Source: Legionella genomosp. 1 (lineage in GTDB: Bacteria > Pseudomonadota > Gammaproteobacteria > Legionellales > Legionellaceae). Taken from it: DNA of 56,941 nt. A model generated the notes under the pieces. That model was not told where the DNA came from and searched no databases. It saw only the letters and a list, made by a program, of their open reading frames with translations. A program made the position numbers and the translations under genes. Shown here piece by piece: positions 36,059 to 46,558 of the stretch. How positions within the stretch are numbered: position 1 is the first letter of the stretch; each line of letters starts with the position of its first letter. The DNA is taken from contig CAMCUM010000014.1 in the NCBI GenBank assembly GCA_945878975.1, positions 1 to 56,941 on the forward strand, read 5' to 3'.

Positions 36059-36146
36059 GCCATTTTTAAACAGGCACTAAATTTGTCGTCATTGCGAACG
36101 TGTGAAGCAACTCAGTACAGTTTTTCAATCAAATTATAAAAATGGC
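36059..36146. repeat. Short element with terminal inverted repeats and a GCGA-type core
   Basis: Matching ends GCCATTTTTA (36059-36068) and TAAAAATGGC (36137-36146) enclose about 68 bases including CGTCATTGCGAACGTGTGAA. It lies between the GT4 gene and the convergent hemB gene. The arrangement suggests a degraded miniature element or a loose 3' hairpin. Confidence 0.5.
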
Positions 36147-36157
36147 TAAAGTTGTGT

Positions 36158-37132
36158 CTAAATCAATCTTGCTAATTCTTTCGCAAAATACGTAATGACC
36201 AAATCTGCACCTGCGCGGTGTAAGGCGGTGATGCTTTCCAGGATGGCTGCTGGTTCGCTGACCCACCCTTGCGCAGCGGCCGCTTTGATCATAGCGAATT
36301 CTCCGCTGACTTGATAAGCAACGAGAGGCACTTCCGGATATTTTTGTTTGATCCGATAAATGACATCTAAATACAGCATGCCTGGTTTGACCATAATCAG
36401 ATCAGCGCCTTCTTCAAGATCTAATGCAACTTCGCGAAGGGCTTCTTGGCCATTGGCAGGATCCATTTGATAGGTTTTGCGGTCGCCAAATTGTGGGGCG
36501 CCTTGTGCGGCTTCGCGGAAGGGGCCGTAGAAACAGGAGCTATATTTTGCGGCATAACTTAAAATGGTCACGTGTTGAAATCCGGCGTGATCCAACGCTT
36601 GGCGCACGGCACCGACCATTCCGTCTGTGTTGGCGCTTGGTGCAATCCAATCGGCGCCTGCGCGTGCTAAACTGACCGCTTGCTCGGCTAATTGCACCAG
36701 TGTTGCATCATTATCAATTTGTTGCTCTTGTAAAATACCGCAATGCCCATGGTCGGTATATTCGCACAAGCAGAGATCCGCAATAACGGTGATATTTGGA
36801 TGCGTGGTTTTGATGCGGCGAATGGCTTGCTGAATGATGCCGTCTTCAGCCAGGCAAGCGGAACCACGTGCATCTTTATAAGCGGGGATCCCAAATAATA
36901 AAACAGCACGGATCCCGAGCTCGCTGAGCTCGGTCATTTCGGCATCCAAATCTTGTAAACGCAATTGATAATGACCCGGCATGGAGCGAATGGCTTGTTT
37001 GCTAGGGATAGTCGCATGGATAAAGAGCGGTGCAATAATTTTATCCTTATGCAGACGGGTTTCACGCACCATATCGCGAACAGTTGCGGTATTACGCAAA
37101 CGTTTCGATCGTAAGCTCGGTGTGTAAGGCAT
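36158..37132 (-). CDS. hemB: Delta-aminolevulinic acid dehydratase (porphobilinogen synthase)
   Basis: HemB condenses two 5-aminolevulinates to porphobilinogen for heme. From ATG 37132 (AAGGA 6 bases upstream; another ATG at 37138) the protein has 324 residues. It has the zinc-type cysteine motif [13 protein letters not shown] (three Cys), the active-site Lys in SYAAKYSS and the Schiff-base Lys in [18 protein letters not shown] and [15 protein letters not shown] are family-typical. Its start lies inside the last 41 bases of mutS, so the two are co-transcribed and probably translationally coupled, an unusual partnership. Confidence 0.96.
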   Translation of the reverse strand: MPYTPSLRSKRLRNTATVRDMVRETRLHKDKIIAPLFIHATIPSKQAIRSMPGHYQLRLQDLDAEMTELSELGIRAVLLFGIPAYKDARGSACLAEDGIIQQAIRRIKTTHPNITVIADLCLCEYTDHGHCGILQEQQIDNDATLVQLAEQAVSLARAGADWIAPSANTDGMVGAVRQALDHAGFQHVTILSYAAKYSSCFYGPFREAAQGAPQFGDRKTYQMDPANGQEALREVALDLEEGADLIMVKPGMLYLDVIYRIKQKYPEVPLVAYQVSGEFAMIKAAAAQGWVSEPAAILESITALHRAGADLVITYFAKELARLI

Positions 37133-39497
37133 GATCATTCCTTAAATGGGCTCGCGCCATGGTTAATACGGCATCAGGGATCCCAGCGAGCGCGGCTACT
37201 TCTAACCCGTAGCTGCGATCAGTGGGGCCTGGTTCCACATGATATAAAAATACGATTTTACCTGCCGTGAGTGCTGCTGCCAAATGAATATTGCGAATTT
37301 GCGGGTAATGCTCAGATAATTGCGTAAGTTCAAAATAATGGGTAGAAAACAAAGTCAAAGAACGGATGGTATCTGCCAAATAAACGCAGCAGGCATGGGC
37401 CAATGCCATCCCATCATAGGTACTGGTGCCGCGTCCAATTTCATCAATTAGCACCAAGCTGAGTGGCGTGGCTTCCTGTAAAATATAAGCGGTTTCTGCC
37501 ATTTCAACCATGAAGGTGGATTGTCCAGAGGCGAGATCGTCTCCGGCGCCTATCCGGGTGAAAATTTTATCAAGGGGTCCTAAACACGCATGTGTGGCTG
37601 GTACATAGCTTCCAATATGTGCCAAAAGTACTATCAAAGCTGTTTGGCGCATGTAAGTTGATTTACCCCCCATATTGGGACCCGTGATCAGCAGCATATT
37701 TTGTTGTGGCTGTAGCGTCATATCATTGGGAATGAAGCGTTCTTGGATAATCTGTTCCACTACGGGGTGGCGACCGGCTCTGATGTCGATACCTGGTTTT
37801 GTTGACCAAATGGGACGAGTCCAGTGATGGGTGCGCGCATGAGAGGCTAAGTTTGCTAAGACATCCATTTGCGCTAAAGCAGCAGCCATCGCACGCAGAG
37901 GACGTAATGCTTCATTCAGCGCTTCAATGATCCCTTCGTATAACCATTTTTCGCGTGCCAATGCTTTGGCTTGTGCAGAAAGAACTTGTTCTTCGAAAGT
38001 TTTGAGTTCTGGGGTGATATAACGCTCGACGTTTTTCAAAGTTTGTTTGCGTTGAAAATGGGCCGGAACTTGGGTGGCTTGAGCCTTGGATAATTCTATG
38101 TAATAACCTTGAACGCGATTGAAACCAAATTTTAAGGTGGATAAGCCTGATTTGGTTTTTTCATTTTGCTCTAGTTGGAGCATAATATCTGTGGCATTGG
38201 TACTCAAACGGCGCAATGCATCGAGTTCTTCATCGAAATGTTCAGCAATTACGCCGCCATCGCGAATCAAGGTAGCCGGTTCTCTTAACAACCCCTCCAT
38301 TAAGAGTTGGTGGATATGTGGCAAAGGGGTTGATTCCTGCAGCAAGTCTTGGAGTAGCTTGGCAGGGCAATGTTGTAAGATTTGGTGGAATTGAGGGATC
38401 AATCCCAAAGTATGACGTAATGCCACCAAGTCACGCGGTCGCGCTGAGCGTAATGCGATCCGTGCGGTGATACGTTCTAAATCACATATTTCGCGTGCAA
38501 AATCATGGATGGGGATATCTAATTGTTGTGTCATTAAGGCTTGAATGGCTTCTTGGCGTTGGGTTAAAACGTTTTGGTCGCGCAAAGGTTTGGATAACCA
38601 TCGTTGCAGCAAGCGACTCCCCATCGTAGAAGCCGTATGATCCAGTGCATGTAATAAACAATGACGATGCTGCCCAAGATTGGGAGCGAAAATTTCTAAA
38701 TGACGCTGTGTAGCGGCATCTAAGAGTAAAAATTCGTCGGATTGTTCTAATGTTAATGTGGTCAAATGCGGTAAAGTTTGGCACTGAGTGATTTTGAGAT
38801 AAGTCAGCAGGGCGCCTGCAGCTGGGAGGGCCAACGCGCAATTGGGATCAGTCAAATAAGTCGATTGTTTGAATTGTGCTTGCAAGAGACTACGAGCACG
38901 TTCGGGATCAAAATCCCATATGGGTCGGTGTGTGATGGCTCCATTTTCTAGCTGGAGTTTGAGATCTTTGCTAGCAGGCAAGAGAAATTCACTGGGATTT
39001 AAACGTGCAATTTCTGCTTGTAATTGTGCTTCATCATTGACCTGGGTCAAATGAAAACGCCCCCCCGCTAAATCCACCCAGGCCAAACCAAAGCGCTGGC
39101 GTTGGGGGTAAATGGCCAACAAAATGACATCACGGCGCGCCTCCAACAGCGATTCATCGGTGATGGTACCTGGCGTGAGAACCCGGACCACTTTACGCTC
39201 CATAGGCCCTTTGCCAGATTCGCCGAATTGTTCACAAATCGCAACAGATTCTCCCTTTTTGAGTAAGCGCGATAAGTAGTTGTCAACCGCATGATAGGGC
39301 ACCCCAGCCATCGGAATCGGTTGGCCAGCTGATTGACCGCGATGCGTTAAGGTGAGGTCTAACAACTGTGACCCACGTTTGGCATCCTCAAAAAACAATT
39401 CGTAGAAATCTCCCATGCGATAGAAGAGAAGGATATCCGGATAATCCGCTTTAAGTTGTAGATACTGTTGCATCATGGGGGTATGGTTCGTCTGCAT
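37092..39497 (-). CDS. mutS: DNA mismatch repair protein MutS
   Basis: MutS recognises mismatches and recruits MutL. The 801-residue protein begins with the mismatch-binding domain ([15 protein letters not shown], carrying the Phe and Glu of the FxE motif). The connector, core and clamp domains follow. The ATPase has Walker [10 protein letters not shown] at about 606, [21 protein letters not shown], Walker [13 protein letters not shown] and FSTHYFEL. It is shorter than E. coli MutS (853) and lacks most of the C-terminal tetramerisation tail. hemB overlaps its 3' end. Confidence 0.96.
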   Translation of the reverse strand: MQTNHTPMMQQYLQLKADYPDILLFYRMGDFYELFFEDAKRGSQLLDLTLTHRGQSAGQPIPMAGVPYHAVDNYLSRLLKKGESVAICEQFGESGKGPMERKVVRVLTPGTITDESLLEARRDVILLAIYPQRQRFGLAWVDLAGGRFHLTQVNDEAQLQAEIARLNPSEFLLPASKDLKLQLENGAITHRPIWDFDPERARSLLQAQFKQSTYLTDPNCALALPAAGALLTYLKITQCQTLPHLTTLTLEQSDEFLLLDAATQRHLEIFAPNLGQHRHCLLHALDHTASTMGSRLLQRWLSKPLRDQNVLTQRQEAIQALMTQQLDIPIHDFAREICDLERITARIALRSARPRDLVALRHTLGLIPQFHQILQHCPAKLLQDLLQESTPLPHIHQLLMEGLLREPATLIRDGGVIAEHFDEELDALRRLSTNATDIMLQLEQNEKTKSGLSTLKFGFNRVQGYYIELSKAQATQVPAHFQRKQTLKNVERYITPELKTFEEQVLSAQAKALAREKWLYEGIIEALNEALRPLRAMAAALAQMDVLANLASHARTHHWTRPIWSTKPGIDIRAGRHPVVEQIIQERFIPNDMTLQPQQNMLLITGPNMGGKSTYMRQTALIVLLAHIGSYVPATHACLGPLDKIFTRIGAGDDLASGQSTFMVEMAETAYILQEATPLSLVLIDEIGRGTSTYDGMALAHACCVYLADTIRSLTLFSTHYFELTQLSEHYPQIRNIHLAAALTAGKIVFLYHVEPGPTDRSYGLEVAALAGIPDAVLTMARAHLRNDHALHTELTIETFA

Positions 39498-39644
39498 GTT
39501 TGGCCACAGTGACTGGTTTGAATAGGTTGGGATTCTAGCAAAATTGTAGTGGAAGTGATATGGATGGAAGTGTCCCCGTCGCTAATTAAAGAGATGTGAA
39601 TGCTTTAAATTTCATCTAAAACATCATCAATATACCCCAGGTCT

Positions 39645-40454
39645 TTAAAGGGGACGATTCTCAGAGTCGGATGAGTCATCGCTGTTTTCTTCGGAAGTGG
39701 TTGTGCCTTCTTGTGTCTCAACCTTTTTTTCCGGTGAATAAAATTCGTTGAGCTCATCTTTAAAGCGAGTAATTTCGTCTTTATGAAGTTGTGCTATAGC
39801 ATCAAGACGCTCTATGGTCGTAGGACTGAGTGAATCTAAGAATTCGTCACTGAAGTAATCATCCGTCGCTAGATTAGTTTCGATGTTAGCCATGATTTTT
39901 CGTGTGGCTGAATTAATTTCTAAAATGAGCAGCTTAACGTCGGGATCGCACTTGGCTTTCTCTTGATTTGCTAGGCTATACTTAGTTTGAAGATAGTCCA
40001 ATAAACTTAAAATTCTGTCTTTTTTATCGAAGCGTTCTGAATGTTGAGCCTGATTGTCTTCACTGTCTTCTTCAGCGTATGCAAAGAGATCCTCTTCCAA
40101 TATACTTTCCCAGCTCACTGTTGGTGTATTGGCTGTCGAAATAGTTTGAATCCATGGTGTATTAGGAGGGAGTTCGTTTGCTCGTAAAATATCCTTGATA
40201 TAGGGCTCTATATGTTCATAGATAGACTGTTTTAAAGTCTCGTCCATATCTAATAATTCCGGACAAGGAAAATCTAGGGGGCGAAAGTAGCTAGTTAACC
40301 TGAAGAATGGATTGTAAATGGTACGAATCGTTCTGATAAGCTTAATCTCTTTTGCTGTGAGAGCGTAGTTTGGTTTCAGCGTAAGGGTGTGCAAATAATT
40401 GGCAAACATCTGTAAAGCCTTGCTGTAATCTAGGTTTTCCTGTGGCTTCTTCAT
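39645..40454 (-). CDS. Orphan soluble protein with acidic C-terminus (candidate effector)
   Basis: The start at 40454 (MKKPQENLDYSKAL, 269 residues) has GAAGG just upstream and is preferred over the hydrophobic extension to 40520. The protein is mostly helical, with no signal peptide or known domain. The last 35 residues are highly acidic and Ser-rich (TTSEENSDDSSDSENRPL). Glu/Ser-rich C-terminal tails of this kind resemble the E-block secretion signals of Dot/Icm effectors, a weak but real hint. It is divergent from the CopG-like antitoxin gene. Confidence 0.6.
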   Translation of the reverse strand: MKKPQENLDYSKALQMFANYLHTLTLKPNYALTAKEIKLIRTIRTIYNPFFRLTSYFRPLDFPCPELLDMDETLKQSIYEHIEPYIKDILRANELPPNTPWIQTISTANTPTVSWESILEEDLFAYAEEDSEDNQAQHSERFDKKDRILSLLDYLQTKYSLANQEKAKCDPDVKLLILEINSATRKIMANIETNLATDDYFSDEFLDSLSPTTIERLDAIAQLHKDEITRFKDELNEFYSPEKKVETQEGTTTSEENSDDSSDSENRPL

Positions 40455-40606
40455 GATGCCTTCAAAGATTGGCGTCTCTGTTGAATATAGTTGATACGCG
40501 CAGATTGTCAAACCCAGCATGGGTCCAGTTCATTCTTCAAGAACATGGTGAAGAGCATTTTTCATTCGAGAGTTTTACACAAACAATTTAGTGGAGGATG
40601 AGTAAA

Positions 40607-40882
40607 ATGAGTCGAAAGAAAACATCCATTCTTGATGCAGATAGTGAAATGATTTCAGCTTTAGAAGCTGGTGGATATAAGCCTATTGAAAATGAAGCAG
40701 CGGAGGTGCAACGATATACAGAAATCCTTAGAGACAGTGGCGCCAAAATAAAGCGTGTAAATATTCGTATGACCTCAAGAGATGTAGAAAAAGCTCAAGC
40801 AATCGCTTTACGCGAAGGCATTCCTTATGCAACCCTATTAACCAGCATTTTACACCAATATTTTACTGGACGACTAAAATAA
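40607..40882 (+). CDS. CopG/BrnA-like antitoxin, orphan
   Basis: From the second ATG (GGAGG 9 bases upstream) this gives 91 residues. The C-terminal half, KRVNIRMTSRDVEKAQAIALREGIPYATLLTSILHQYFTGRL, has the ribbon-helix-helix pattern of BrnA/CopG-type antitoxins, which bind DNA as dimers and neutralise a partner toxin. No toxin ORF lies upstream or downstream on this strand, so it is orphan. The stop codon is inside the 20-nt element shared with pilC's 3' flank and the 25105 gene. It may be a stray regulator. Confidence 0.75.
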   Translation: MSRKKTSILDADSEMISALEAGGYKPIENEAAEVQRYTEILRDSGAKIKRVNIRMTSRDVEKAQAIALREGIPYATLLTSILHQYFTGRLK

Positions 40883-40897
40883 CTCCGAACTGGGGTT
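40878..40897 (+). repeat. 20-nt 3'-end element, copy 3
   Basis: AATAACTCCGAACTGGGGTT is identical to the minus-strand copies at 19097-19116 and 25090-25109. Its TAA is the stop codon of the antitoxin gene and it lies in the sense orientation. Confidence 0.8.
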
Positions 40898-40945
40898 CCG
40901 TTAGTTTTGGCGTGGTTAAGCAAAATAATGTGTCTTTAAATCGGA

Positions 40946-41977
40946 CTAATGTAAGCCAAACAATATCCGACTCAATAAGTAACCACCACTGATTAACCAA
41001 GTGAATAAAAACATAGACAGATAGAATGGTTTTAAGCCTATATTTTTGGCTTTAACAAGGTTGGTTTCAATGCCCAATGCTGCCATTGCTAAAGTTAGTA
41101 AAAAACCATCTATTTGGTTAATAGCATTGACGATTGTTCCCGAAAGTAGGTTCAATGAATTCAAACCAACAACTCCAATAAAAATCACTGCAAACCACGG
41201 GATGGTTTCGGTGATTTTATAGGGTCGCTTGTGTGTCCCGGTGCGTTTTATAAAAACACTAAGAACAATAAGTGCCGGCGCTAATAATATCACACGTGTC
41301 ATTTTTACAATGACAGCAACATTGCCTGTTTGTGGGCTTATTTGTGATCCAGCCACAAGAACCTGTGCGACCTCATGAATCGTTCCACCAACAAAGATCG
41401 CATAATGCGTATTATCAAAACCAAACCAACCTGCATGTTGCATAAAGGGATATAAAAACATGGCAGTAGTACCAAATATAACCACACAGATGACAGCAAT
41501 AGCGGCTTTGTAAGGCTCACTGTTTAACACACTTTCAGTTGCTAATACTGCTGCTGCGCCACAAATGGCGGCGCCACTACTAATAAGAAGGGAGGTGTCT
41601 CGATCAAGTTTAAATAGTTTCATGCCAGCCCATGTACCGATTATCAGGGTGAAACTGACTATCAATAAATCTAGAATAAACCCCTCAAAACCGACAGCAG
41701 CAATTTGTTGGAAAGTCAGTCGGAAACCATACAAAATAATAGCAAGTCGTAAAATACGCTTAGCAAGGAACTGAATTCCTGGTGTCCATTCATGGGGTAA
41801 ATGATGACGCAGCGTGCTGCCATAAGTCATGCCGAGCACTATGGCAATCACTATTGGACTAAAGCCTTTTTCTGTGGCCCATTGTAAACTTGCGAGGTAG
41901 TAGCTTAAAAGTACAAAGAGACAAGTAAAAAATATACCATTGAAAGTATGGCGCCGATTTGATTTTTGGAATGGCAT
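40946..41977 (-). CDS. yeiH: YeiH/UPF0324-family membrane protein (putative exporter)
   Basis: The 343-residue protein has about ten hydrophobic helices and the family-typical blocks SPIVIAIVLGMTYGST, RLAIILYGFRLTFQQI, SSGAAICGAAAVLATE, FVGGTIHEVAQVLVAG and MAALGIETN. These match the UPF0324/YeiH group, often annotated as putative sulfate exporters; the substrate is not firmly known. AAGGGA precedes the ATG. It follows the deaminase gene on the same strand with a 55-base gap, so the two may share a transcript. Confidence 0.88.
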   Translation of the reverse strand: MPFQKSNRRHTFNGIFFTCLFVLLSYYLASLQWATEKGFSPIVIAIVLGMTYGSTLRHHLPHEWTPGIQFLAKRILRLAIILYGFRLTFQQIAAVGFEGFILDLLIVSFTLIIGTWAGMKLFKLDRDTSLLISSGAAICGAAAVLATESVLNSEPYKAAIAVICVVIFGTTAMFLYPFMQHAGWFGFDNTHYAIFVGGTIHEVAQVLVAGSQISPQTGNVAVIVKMTRVILLAPALIVLSVFIKRTGTHKRPYKITETIPWFAVIFIGVVGLNSLNLLSGTIVNAINQIDGFLLTLAMAALGIETNLVKAKNIGLKPFYLSMFLFTWLISGGYLLSRILFGLH

Positions 41978-42032
41978 ATGATTTATCCCTTATTGTTGAT
42001 AGGTTTGCGTATAACAGGAACATGAGCGTGAT

Positions 42033-43197
<1,165 letters not shown>

Positions 43198-43217
43198 GGA
43201 ATATGATAAATCATATT

Positions 43218-43238
43218 AGGGTCTGTTGACAATTCATC
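43218..43238 (+). repeat. Dispersed repeat, copy 3
   Basis: This is an exact 21-base match to 16248-16268 (core GGGTCTGTTGACAATTCATC), followed by TCACGAAGCCC. It lies just after the nested MITE and before the collapsed two-component genes. A diverged copy truncates yafQ at 145. Confidence 0.7.
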
Positions 43239-43330
43239 TCACGAAGCCCTACGGTTTTGTAAAGACAACATTGATTTTTATCTCCAAAAGTGTCACAATT
43301 TGTAAATATTGTTTAATTATTAAATTATTT

Positions 43331-43986
43331 ATGCCGAAGATTTTGATCATTGAGGATAATAAAACCACTGCTTCTTATCTGGCACAAGGATTGAAAGAGC
43401 ATCATTATGTCACCGATGTGGCTCACAATGACCAAGATGGGTTACATATGGCAGAAAATGAGTCTTATGATTTGATTACTTTGGATGTCATGTTACCTGT
43501 TATGGATGGTTGGACTGTGTTGCAAAAGATTCGGCAGCTCATGCCGGATATCCCTGTCTTGTTTCTGACCGCCAAAGATCAAGTCACACCCTGTTGACAC
43601 AAATGCACGAATTTAAAGATTTGGCAAAACTGATCGATAATTTATTGTTTCTAGCGCGCTCTGATTATGGACAATTAAGCGTAACGTACGAGCTGTTTTC
43701 TGCGCGTGAAGAGATTCAGAATTTGTTTGAATTTTATCAAGGTTTGGCAGAGGAAAAGCAGATCCGGTTACACTGTCATGGTGACATAGACCTGCATGTC
43801 GATCGAGGGTTGTTTAAGCGGATGATGATCAATTTACTGTCCAATGCGTTGCGTTATACCCCTCAAGGTGGCGACATTTGGATTGATTTGACCTCCGATG
43901 CGGCACAGCACATCATCACGGTGCGTGACTCAGGGATAGGGATCCCTGCTCAGCATATACAGAATGCTACACTTTGCTTAAATTGA
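43331..43986 (+). pseudogene. Collapsed response regulator/histidine kinase pair
   Basis: From 43331 a clean receiver domain begins (PKILIIEDNKTTASYL, phospho-acceptor in LITLDVMLPVMDGWTVL) and reads to VLFLTAKDQV. It stops about 35 residues before the receiver normally ends. After a frame change near 43585 the sequence continues as the middle of a histidine kinase (KLIDNLLFLARSD), with N box MMINLLSNALRYTPQGG and G1 box VRDSGIGIP, then ends prematurely at 43986. The regulator DNA-binding domain and the kinase sensor and phospho-His helix are missing. A single internal deletion joining an OmpR-type regulator gene to its cognate CusS-like kinase gene explains this. The product should be non-functional. 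Confidence 0.85.
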
Positions 43987-44001
43987 TTGGAAATACAAAC
44001 G

Positions 44002-45399
44002 ATGATGCAAAATAAACCGAGTGGTTACCAAGCTTTGCTGTGTGTGGTGGGTCTTATCAGCTTGATGTTTTGGGGGCTGTTTGTACTGCATGTTAGTTTA
44101 CATAGCCTGATGCTTCTGTGTATTTGTTGGGCGGTAGGCCATGCTTACTATATTGATCCAGATGTGCTGCGGCTGAAATGGAGCATGGTGTCTGCTATTC
44201 AAAAATCAGCAGGCGTTTTTTTGTTTTTTATCTTAATCGGTGCTGTGATCGCTGGGTTTATCATGTCTGGTGCGATTCCGACCTTGATTTATTATGGTTT
44301 GCAATTTATTACGCCACAAAATTTTTTACCTATTGGCATGTTGTTATGTAGCTTAATGTCTTTGGTGATAGGGTCGTGCTGGGGCACGATTGGCACCATG
44401 GGTGTGGCTTTGATGGGCATTGGGACGCTTTTGCATATTCCTGCGCCTATTACAGCGGGTATGATTGTTTCTGGTGCTTATTTGGGCGATAAATTTTCGC
44501 CGATGTCGGATACCACGATGCTGTCAGCTTTGACAACAGAAACCAATTTATATAAGCATATCAAAGGCATGACCTATAGTATGCTTCCTGCCTATTTATT
44601 GAGTCTGGCCGCATTTTGGTGGGTAGGCTCTCATTATGGGTTTGAGCAGAGCATGGTTTTCTCGGATGTCATAGCCTTGCGCCAGAAGATCAGTAGCCAA
44701 TTTACGATTCATGTCATGACCTTGTTACCTATGCTGGGGATGCTCTGGTTGAGTCTTAAAAAGAGACCTGCGGAATTGACTATGTTGTTGTCCATATTTT
44801 TGGCAATAGGTGTGGCGGTCGGCGTACAAAAGTTTTCCATAGTAGCGGTGTTGGACAGTTTGTTTTGCGGCCCAAAATTACCAGGGACTGGGTCTGTTAT
44901 TTTAGATGCTGTATGGAAGCATGGCGGTATCGAAAGCATGTTATGGTCGATGTCTTTGACCTTATTGATTCTCATTCTGGGTGGATTACTGGACTCTTAT
45001 CAATTGATTACCACCTTGTTTATGCGGTTGTTGCCTTATTTAACCAGCCCGTTTCGCTTGGTGGCGACCACCGTGTTTGCTGCGATTTCTTGTAATGTAC
45101 TGATGGGGGAAGCCTATCTCAGCATTATTTTAACTGCGCGCATTTTTAAGGAAACGTACCATAAAATGCGTTGGGATACTTGTGTATTATCCAAAGCAAT
45201 TGAAGTGGGCAGTACTTTATCGACGCCTTTGATTCCTTGGACCAGCTCCGGGGTATTTATCACAGCTACGTTGGGTATTTCTCCCCAAGATTATTTGCAC
45301 TGGGCATTGTTTAATTGGATTGCCTTGGGGGTCTTTCTCAGCATGGCAGCTATGAATTTTATGGGTATTCGGATGTATTCTCAAGATGAAGAGGCATAG
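44002..45399 (+). CDS. nhaC: NhaC-family Na+/H+ antiporter
   Basis: The 465-residue protein has about 11-12 membrane helices and NhaC features: SGAIPTLIYYGL, SLVIGSCWGTIGTMGVALMGIG and AGMIVSGAYLGDKFSPMSDTTMLSA, the last being the signature of this family, plus ISCNVLMGEAYLSIIL and STLSTPLIPWTSSGVF toward the C-terminus. It exchanges sodium for protons at the inner membrane. The two ATGs at 44002 and 44005 are candidate starts (weak GGAAA upstream). It lies directly after the decayed two-component genes and 2 bases before the next start codon. Confidence 0.93.
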   Translation: MMQNKPSGYQALLCVVGLISLMFWGLFVLHVSLHSLMLLCICWAVGHAYYIDPDVLRLKWSMVSAIQKSAGVFLFFILIGAVIAGFIMSGAIPTLIYYGLQFITPQNFLPIGMLLCSLMSLVIGSCWGTIGTMGVALMGIGTLLHIPAPITAGMIVSGAYLGDKFSPMSDTTMLSALTTETNLYKHIKGMTYSMLPAYLLSLAAFWWVGSHYGFEQSMVFSDVIALRQKISSQFTIHVMTLLPMLGMLWLSLKKRPAELTMLLSIFLAIGVAVGVQKFSIVAVLDSLFCGPKLPGTGSVILDAVWKHGGIESMLWSMSLTLLILILGGLLDSYQLITTLFMRLLPYLTSPFRLVATTVFAAISCNVLMGEAYLSIILTARIFKETYHKMRWDTCVLSKAIEVGSTLSTPLIPWTSSGVFITATLGISPQDYLHWALFNWIALGVFLSMAAMNFMGIRMYSQDEEA

Positions 45400-45401
45400 T
45401 C

Positions 45402-46217
45402 ATGCACGATAATTTAAAACATATCCGCGAATACCGCACCCTATGCTAGCGTCTCTCAATCGTTTGATCGTGAACCGCAAAGGGAAGCATAAAGAGTCTT
45501 TTATGGTGACGCGTGACATCATCGCTGTGATCAAACCTAAGCAGACCTACCAATTTGTGGATCATCCTATGCCAAACCTCATGGTTACGACTGCAAATGA
45601 ACCTATTCCGAATTACGTTGCGCAGATCCGCTTGCCTAAGCACGCAGTATTCCGTGGTCAATGGTACGATGCGGTTATTTCTGAGGCGTCGGGCGCCAAT
45701 ATTTTGGGAGGAATGGGCTCTTTGGTGAATCAAGGGACCGAGGCAATACAGGTTCCCATTGTGACAGCCAATCATGCAGATTTGGCGTTTTATCATGCGC
45801 GATGGTTGACGGCAGGCTCTGTTGTGACGTTTGAAACGCAAGAGACATTACCGCTTACGGAAGTATCAGCGGGTCAACATTATGTGGAACATTATTTGGC
45901 TCGCACCGAATTGGGGGGGGGGGGGGGGAGAATATATTGAATATCATGATCAACCTCATTTTGGGGCGCCACAAAATGCACAATCAGGCGGACATATTTT
46001 GCTTGGACGGCAAGAGGGCGCCTATTTTTACTTAACTGCCTTTTATCTTCCATTTGGATCTGCGATATACCTGAGTCCCTACACATTACACTCCGACGCT
46101 TATTTGGTTGGAGACTATAGGGCGGTATATGCTTTGAGCGGGCATTTTTCTACAGCATTATTAAGAGATCAGCAAAGCAGAATACAGCGGCTGGCGTTTG
46201 TGGGGGGGGGTGCGTAG
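45402..46217 (+). pseudogene. Gene broken by frame changes, including a 16-G tract (phase-variable or decayed)
   Basis: ATG 45402 follows AGAGG and reads MHDNLKHIREYRT before a stop at 45447. A second frame opens at 45443 (SLNRLIVNRKGKHKESFMVTRDIIAVIKPK) and runs to 45940. A third continues after the tract at 45913-45928 (EYIEYHDQPHFGAP) to 46217. With 15 instead of 16 G the last two join as ...ARTELGGGGGEYIEYH... and give one soluble protein of about 255 residues. His-rich EYHDQPHF and the regular beta-strand pattern suggest a cupin-like fold, but I do not recognise the family. A second tract of nine G lies at 46202-46210 near the stop. Confidence 0.65.
45913..45928. repeat. 16-base poly-G tract inside a reading frame
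   Basis: Sixteen consecutive G follow a TT within coding sequence. Loss of one G (or gain of two) restores a single frame across the tract. Tracts this long slip readily during replication in bacteria. An assembly or sequencing error in tract length is the main alternative. Confidence 0.85.
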
Positions 46218-46348
46218 GCAATCGTAAAATAAAACGTAACGACTCACTCCGTAGCGAGGAACGTCAATATTTTGGGTATATTGAACGAAAATCAGACCAT
46301 TCTCCGAGCGTCGATATTACCCTCTGAGCAGTTACAATAAAACCCAAT

Positions 46349-46558
46349 TTAGTCCGTAATAATCTTTACATCGGTTGCACAAGGGCCGCGGTCGCTCGTT
46401 TTACATTCATAGCTGATTCGTTGCCCTATTTGTAATTCTTTATATCCCGCTATTTTAACCTCAGAAAAATGCACAAAAACTTCACCCTCGTTGTTGTCCG
46501 CGGTAATGAATCCATAGCCCCTGCTCTTATTATAGTTATTCACGGTTCCAGTTGGCAT
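46349..46558 (-). CDS. Cold-shock domain protein, divergent
   Basis: A 69-residue CspA-type OB fold with PTGTVNNYNKSRGYGFITAD (RNP1 as GYGFI) and VFVHFSEV (RNP2). Compared with the protein at 26503 the usual VKWFN segment is NNYNK and two extra Cys occur near the C-terminus (YECKTSDRGPCATDV). AGGAA precedes the ATG. It should bind single-stranded nucleic acid; the changed aromatic patch may alter its affinity. Confidence 0.88.
   Translation of the reverse strand: MPTGTVNNYNKSRGYGFITADNNEGEVFVHFSEVKIAGYKELQIGQRISYECKTSDRGPCATDVKIITD

Noticed and set aside
45913-45928. Programmed frameshift at the poly-G tract
   Set aside because: A pure G run lacks the slippery heptamer and stimulatory structure; slippage during replication or a read-length error is simpler.
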